Source of the DNA: Strigamia acuminata
Taxonomy: Eukaryota > Arthropoda > Chilopoda > Geophilomorpha > Linotaeniidae
Direction of reading: 5' to 3'
NCBI GenBank assembly: GCA_949358305.1
Contig: CASHSZ010000071.1
Span: 1-64,000, forward strand
Length of the DNA stretch: 64,000 nt
Part shown: piece by piece, positions 59,582 to 64,000 of the stretch
Layout of the letters: every line of letters starts with the position of its first letter
Numbering within the stretch: the stretch's first letter is position 1
Notes under the pieces: generated by a model
Databases searched by the model: none
What the model was told of the DNA's origin: nothing
What the model saw: the letters and a program-made list of their open reading frames with translations, nothing else
Made by a program: the position numbers and the translations under genes

Positions 59582-62242
59582 ACAAGAAACGACCCGGTCG
59601 GAAACCGAACCTCAGTGTCCAATCGGGCAGAAATTGTGCGGAAGTTTAACCAAAAATGGCCAAAAGTCGGTGCAAGTTTTGCACGCAACAAACGTCCGAT
59701 GTGACAGTGCCCATGCGGGTTGGACGTGCATGTGGGCGCGTGTGGGCGCTCGATTTACCGGCCCGTTGGACGAGTTAAACCAAAATTTCCCAATATCTTG
59801 CATAAATTTAAAGAAGATTTGACAGATTTCCAGATTTTAAGCGATGTTTTACATAAGTCCGTCCCATTGCTGAAATTCCGTGAAAATTTGTCAAAAATTG
59901 ACAAAAGTCTGTGCAAATTTTGTCAGAAATAGGAAACAAAAAATTTAAAATTCGTCCAACGCGCCAGTAAATCGAGCGCGCCCATGCGTGGACAGTGCGC
60001 CGGCGGGAGCCCCGGCCGTCCTCTCTCTCTCTCTCTCTCGGCCGCCAAGGCTCGCCCCTCCGCCCGTCGGCGGGAGCCCCGACCGTCCCCCCTCTCTCTT
60101 TCGGCCGCCAAAGGATCGCCCCTCCGCTCGTCACAGATTTTTGTCAATATTTGATGAATTTCAACAGATTTTCAGCAATATTTTACAGGACATTTCTGCT
60201 CTTTTGGATACATTTTCAAAGGTTTTATTGCTAAAATTCTGGGGAAATTTATCAAAAATTGACAAAAAATCGATGCAAGTTTTGTCAGAAACTGATAAAA
60301 TCTTCTTAAACTCGTCCAACGCGCCGGCGAGTGCACATGCGGGGACAGTGGGCACGTCCAGCCCGCGTGCACACTGTCAGATCGGGCGGTTTCGGGCACA
60401 GTTTGATCCGGGCAAATATCTAGCAAAACTTGCACCGATTTTTTGTCAATTTTAGACAAATTTCAGCGATATTTTACGAGACATTTCTGCTCGATTGGAC
60501 ACATTTCCAGGGGTTTTTTGTAAAACATTGATAAAATTCCGTGGAAATTTATCAAATATTGGCAAAATTCGGTGCTAATTTTGTCAAAAATTAGGAAAAA
60601 AAAATTTTCAAAACTTGTCCAACGTGCCGGTAAATCGAGCGCCCACATGCCTAGATAGTGCACGCCCAACCCGCCAAGGCTCGCCCCTCCGCCCGTTGGC
60701 GGGAGCCCCGGCCGTCCCCTCTCTCTCTCTTTCTCTCTCTCTCTCGGGCGCCCGGAGCTCGCCCCTCCGCCCGTCACCGACTTTTGACACAATTTTTGAT
60801 GAAATTCAACGGAATTTTAGCAACGTTTTACAAAAAACCTGTGGAAATGTGTCCAACCGGGCAGAAATGTGTCGTAAAATGTTGCCGAAATTCTGTGAAA
60901 ATTTGTCACAAATTGCCAAAAGTCGGTGCAAATTTTGTCAGAAATAGGAAACAAAAAATTTAAAATTCGTCCAACGCGCCAGTAAATCGAGCGCGCCCAT
61001 GCGTGGACAGTGCGCCGGCGGGAGCCCCGGCCGTCCTCTCTCTCTCTCTCTCTCGGCCGCCAAGGCTCGCCCCTCCGCCCGTCGGCGGGAGCCCCGACCG
61101 TCCCCCCTCTCTCTTTCGGCCGCCAAAGGATCGCCCCTCCGCTCGTCACAGATTTTTGTCAATATTTGATGAATTTCAACAGATTTTCAGCAATATTTTA
61201 CAGGACATTTCTGCTCTTTTGGATACATTTTCAAAGGTTTTATTGCTAAAATTCTGGGGAAATTTATCAAATATTGACAAAAAATCGATGCAAGTTTTGT
61301 CAGAAATTGATAAAATCTTCTTAAACTCGTCCAACGCGCCGGCGAGTGCACATGCGGGGACAGTGGGCACGTCCAGCCCGCGTGCACACTGTCAGATCGG
61401 GCGGTTTCGGGCACAGTTTGATCCGGGCAAATATCTAGCAAAACTTGCACCGATTTTTTGTCAATTTTAGACAAATTTCAGCGATATTTTACGAGACATT
61501 TCTGCTCGATTGGACACATTTCCAGGGGTTTTTTGTAAAACATTGATAAAATTCCGTGGAAATTTATCAAATATTGGCAAAATTCGGTGCTAATTTTGTC
61601 AAAAATTAGGAAAAAAAAATTTTCAAAACTTGTCCAACGTGCCGGTAAATCGAGCGCCCACATGCCTAGATAGTGCACGCCCAACCCGCCAAGGCTCGCC
61701 CCTCCGCCCGTTGGCGGGAGCCCCGGCCGTCCCCTCTCTCTCTCTTTCTCTCTCTCTCTCGGGCGCCCGGAGCTCGCCCCTCCGCCCGTCACCGACTTTT
61801 GACACAATTTTTGATGAAATTCAACGGAATTTTAGCAACGTTTTACAAAAAACCTGTGGAAATGTGTCCAACCGGGCAGAAATGTGTCGTAAAATGTTGC
61901 CGAAATTCTGTGAAAATTTGTCACAAATTGCCAAAAGTCGGTGCAAGTATTGCTAGATTTGGGCGCATCAAACTGTGCCGAGATCTGACAGTGTCCACGC
62001 GGTTTTGAAGCGCCCACTGTCGACGCACGTGGGCGCTCAATTTACCGGCGCGTTGGACGAGTTTTGAAAAAAGTTTTTTCCTAATTTCTGACAAAACTTG
62101 CACCGAATTTTGTCAATATGTGATAAATTTCCATGGATTTTAAGCAATGTTTTACAGAAGTCCGTCCCATCGGGCAGAAACGTCTCGTAAAATGTCGCTG
62201 AAATTCCGTGAAAATCTGTCAAAAATTGACAAAAGTTGGTGA
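59582..62242 (+). repeat. T block, two 1015-bp units
   Basis: Tandem units 59914-60928 and 60929-61943. It corresponds to 34745-37405 of unit 3, including the cagaaactgat variant in the first unit. Confidence 0.9.
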
Positions 62243-63147
62243 CCGACCCGCGGCGCGTCACGGCGCGGTCGGAGGACGGCCCTCGTCCCCAAAAACCACA
62301 CTCCGGGTCACGTGGTCTCGCACTCGACTTTTTCAGTTTTCCCGTTTTCGGCCCGTTACGGCCAAGGACCGTAACGGGTCGAAAACGGGCCGCAACGGGT
62401 CGAAAACGGCCGCAACGGGTCGAAAACGGCCCGCACGGGCCGTTAACGGGCCGCCGACGGTCCCGTCACAATCCCGTAACGGCTCGCACGGGCCGTTAAC
62501 GGGCCGCCGACGGTCCCGTCACGATCCCGTAACGGCTCGCACGGGCCGTTAACGGGCCGCCGACGGTTCCGTAACTATCCCGTAACGGCCCGCACGGGCC
62601 GTTAACGGGCCGCCGACGGTCCCGTCACGACCCCGTAACGGCCCGTACGACCTCATGCGGGCCGTTAACGGCCCGTTAACGGCGTAAAACCAAAAACAGG
62701 ATTCGAGATTAATGTCTATGAATGTTGTACGCGTTTTCATGTACGTGTTGTCGGTTGTTGATTTTTTCGATTTACAGCGTCACGGCCCGTTAACGGCCCG
62801 TTAACGGCCCGTTAACGGCCCGTCAACGGCCCGCATGGGGTCGTACGGGCCGTTAACGGGCCGCCGACGGTCCCGTCACGATCCCGTAACGGCCCGCACG
62901 GGCCGTTAACGGGCCGCCGACGGTCCCGTCACGGTCCCGTAACGGCCTTCGTTCCCGGACTTCGGCTCGCCGACGGCCCGTGCGACCTCATGCGGGCCGC
63001 TAACGGGCCGTCAACGGGCCGTTAACGGCCCGTTTTCGACCCGCTACGGCCCGTCACGGCCTGTTGGCCGTGCGACCCGTGACTCGGAGTGTGGTTTTTG
63101 GGGACGAGGGCCGTCCTCCGGCCGCGCCGCGACGCGCCGCGGGTCGG
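62243..63147 (+). repeat. G block, T-Y class (905 bp)
   Basis: Equivalent of 37406-38310; it precedes the third Y. Confidence 0.92.
62684..62775 (+). repeat. AT-rich 92-bp box, copy 40
   Basis: Variant gt / catg / tttac-agc. Confidence 0.95.
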
Positions 63148-64000
63148 ACAAGAAACGACCCGGTCGGAAACCGAACCTCAGTGTCCAATCGGGCAGAAAT
63201 TGTGCGGAAGTTTAACCAAAAATGGCCAAAAGTCGGTGCAAGTTTTGCACGCAACAAACGTCCGATGTGACAGTGCCCATGCGGATTGGACGTGCATGTG
63301 GGCGCGTGTGGGAGCTCGATTTACTGGCGCGTTGGACGAGTTTTAAAAAAATTCTCCAAAATCTGACAAAACTTGCAACGATTTTTAACGACATTTAATT
63401 GATTTCCACAGATTTTAAGAACACTGTTTTACAGAAGCCCGTCCAATCGGGCAGAAATGTCTCGCAAAATATTGCTGAAATTCCGTGGAAATTTATCAAA
63501 AATCGTTGCCAGTTTTGTCAGATTTTGGAGAATTTTTTTAGAACTCGTCCAACGCGCCAGTAAATCACGCGCCCACGTGCGTGGACGATGCGCACGTCCA
63601 ACCCGCCAAGGCTCGCCCCTACGACCGTCGGCGGGAGCCCCGGCCGTCCTCTCTCTCCCTCTCGGCCGCCAATGCTCGCCCCTCCGCCCGGGACTCGCCC
63701 CGCCGCCAGTCACCGACTTTTGGCAATTTCCTTGCAAACAGCAACGATAATGATGTATTTATTGATAATTGTTTTTGCATCGGACATGTGTTTAATTTTA
63801 GTGGTTCCTCGACTCAGTTTGTGCGGTTCTTGCGCGTCGTGCGCACGTTCAACACGCGCCCACGCGAGTATATCGCGTGGACTCTCGTCTCTCTCGTCAG
63901 TCTCGATGTTTTGTATGATTTTATTTTGCTAATTGTTTTGAGCGCGTGCAATTTCAATTGTTGCACCACACACGCATTTTCTATTGTACACCAGTGTTCC
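63148..64000 (+). repeat. Y module, copy 3 (truncated by window end)
   Basis: Matches the first 853 bp of Y. The fold-back arms are at about 63318-63387 and 63498-63566, and the low-copy part starts at about 63737. The window ends before the protein-like fragment. Confidence 0.85.

Larger units (their letters stand above)
55949..64000 (+). repeat. Higher-order repeat unit 5, truncated by window end (G-T1-G-T2-G-Y...)
   Basis: It begins like every other unit, with the 980-bp G class. T blocks with 1 and 2 copies of the 1015-bp unit follow, and then Y, cut at base 64000. If Y, short G and M follow as in units 3-4, the complete unit would be about 13747 bp (inference from the offset of 13747 between 49307 and 63054). 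Confidence 0.85.

Noticed and set aside
1-64000. rDNA repeat or intergenic spacer, given 11-16 kb units with sub-repeats
   Set aside because: Four full unit lengths contain no region recognisable as 18S, 5.8S, 28S or 5S rRNA.

Overview
This window is one continuous block of satellite-like, palindrome-rich repetitive DNA. I found no rRNA, tRNA, CRISPR array or convincing intact protein-coding gene. Head-to-tail higher-order repeats, (CT)n tracts, fold-back sequences, abundant CpG, AATAAA-type AT-rich stretches and very low coding density point to a eukaryotic nuclear genome (satellite, pericentromeric, subtelomeric or germline-restricted DNA). The species cannot be told from what is visible. 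All open frames lie inside repeats, and their peptides recur only because the DNA recurs.

Layout: four module types alternate, all in the same orientation. G blocks are GC-rich arrays of 11-bp and 53-bp units built on the palindrome ccgttaacgg. They are bounded by 70-bp inverted repeats (K ends) and carry one or more copies of an AT-rich 92-bp box. T blocks consist of AT-rich fold-back cores and (CT)n segments, including a 1015-bp unit in 1-3 tandem copies. M (about 1.67 kb) is a nested palindromic module with inverted ends and an inner element with inverted repeats of about 72 bp. Y (about 2.68 kb) is a mostly low-copy segment with a 97%-matched fold-back and a protein-like fragment.

These modules form five higher-order units, each ending in M. 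Unit 1 (1-14143, lacking 43 nt at its left end) and unit 2 (14144-28421) read G-T(2)-G-T(3)-Glong-M. Unit 3 (28422-44858) reads G-T(1)-G-T(1)-G-T(2)-G-Y-Gshort-M. Unit 4 (44859-55948) reads G-T(2)-G-Y-Gshort-M. Unit 5 (55949 to the window end) reads G-T(1)-G-T(2)-G-Y and is cut off. Numbers in parentheses are copies of the 1015-bp unit. Corresponding modules look almost identical, while copy numbers differ. That is the pattern expected from recent amplification by unequal exchange, although assembly error in such DNA must be excluded.

No transposase or other enzyme was recognised. If the inverted-repeat modules are transposon-derived, they are non-autonomous. The most notable items are the near-invariant 92-bp box (40 copies), the nested inverted-repeat organisation, and the protein-like fragment in Y.
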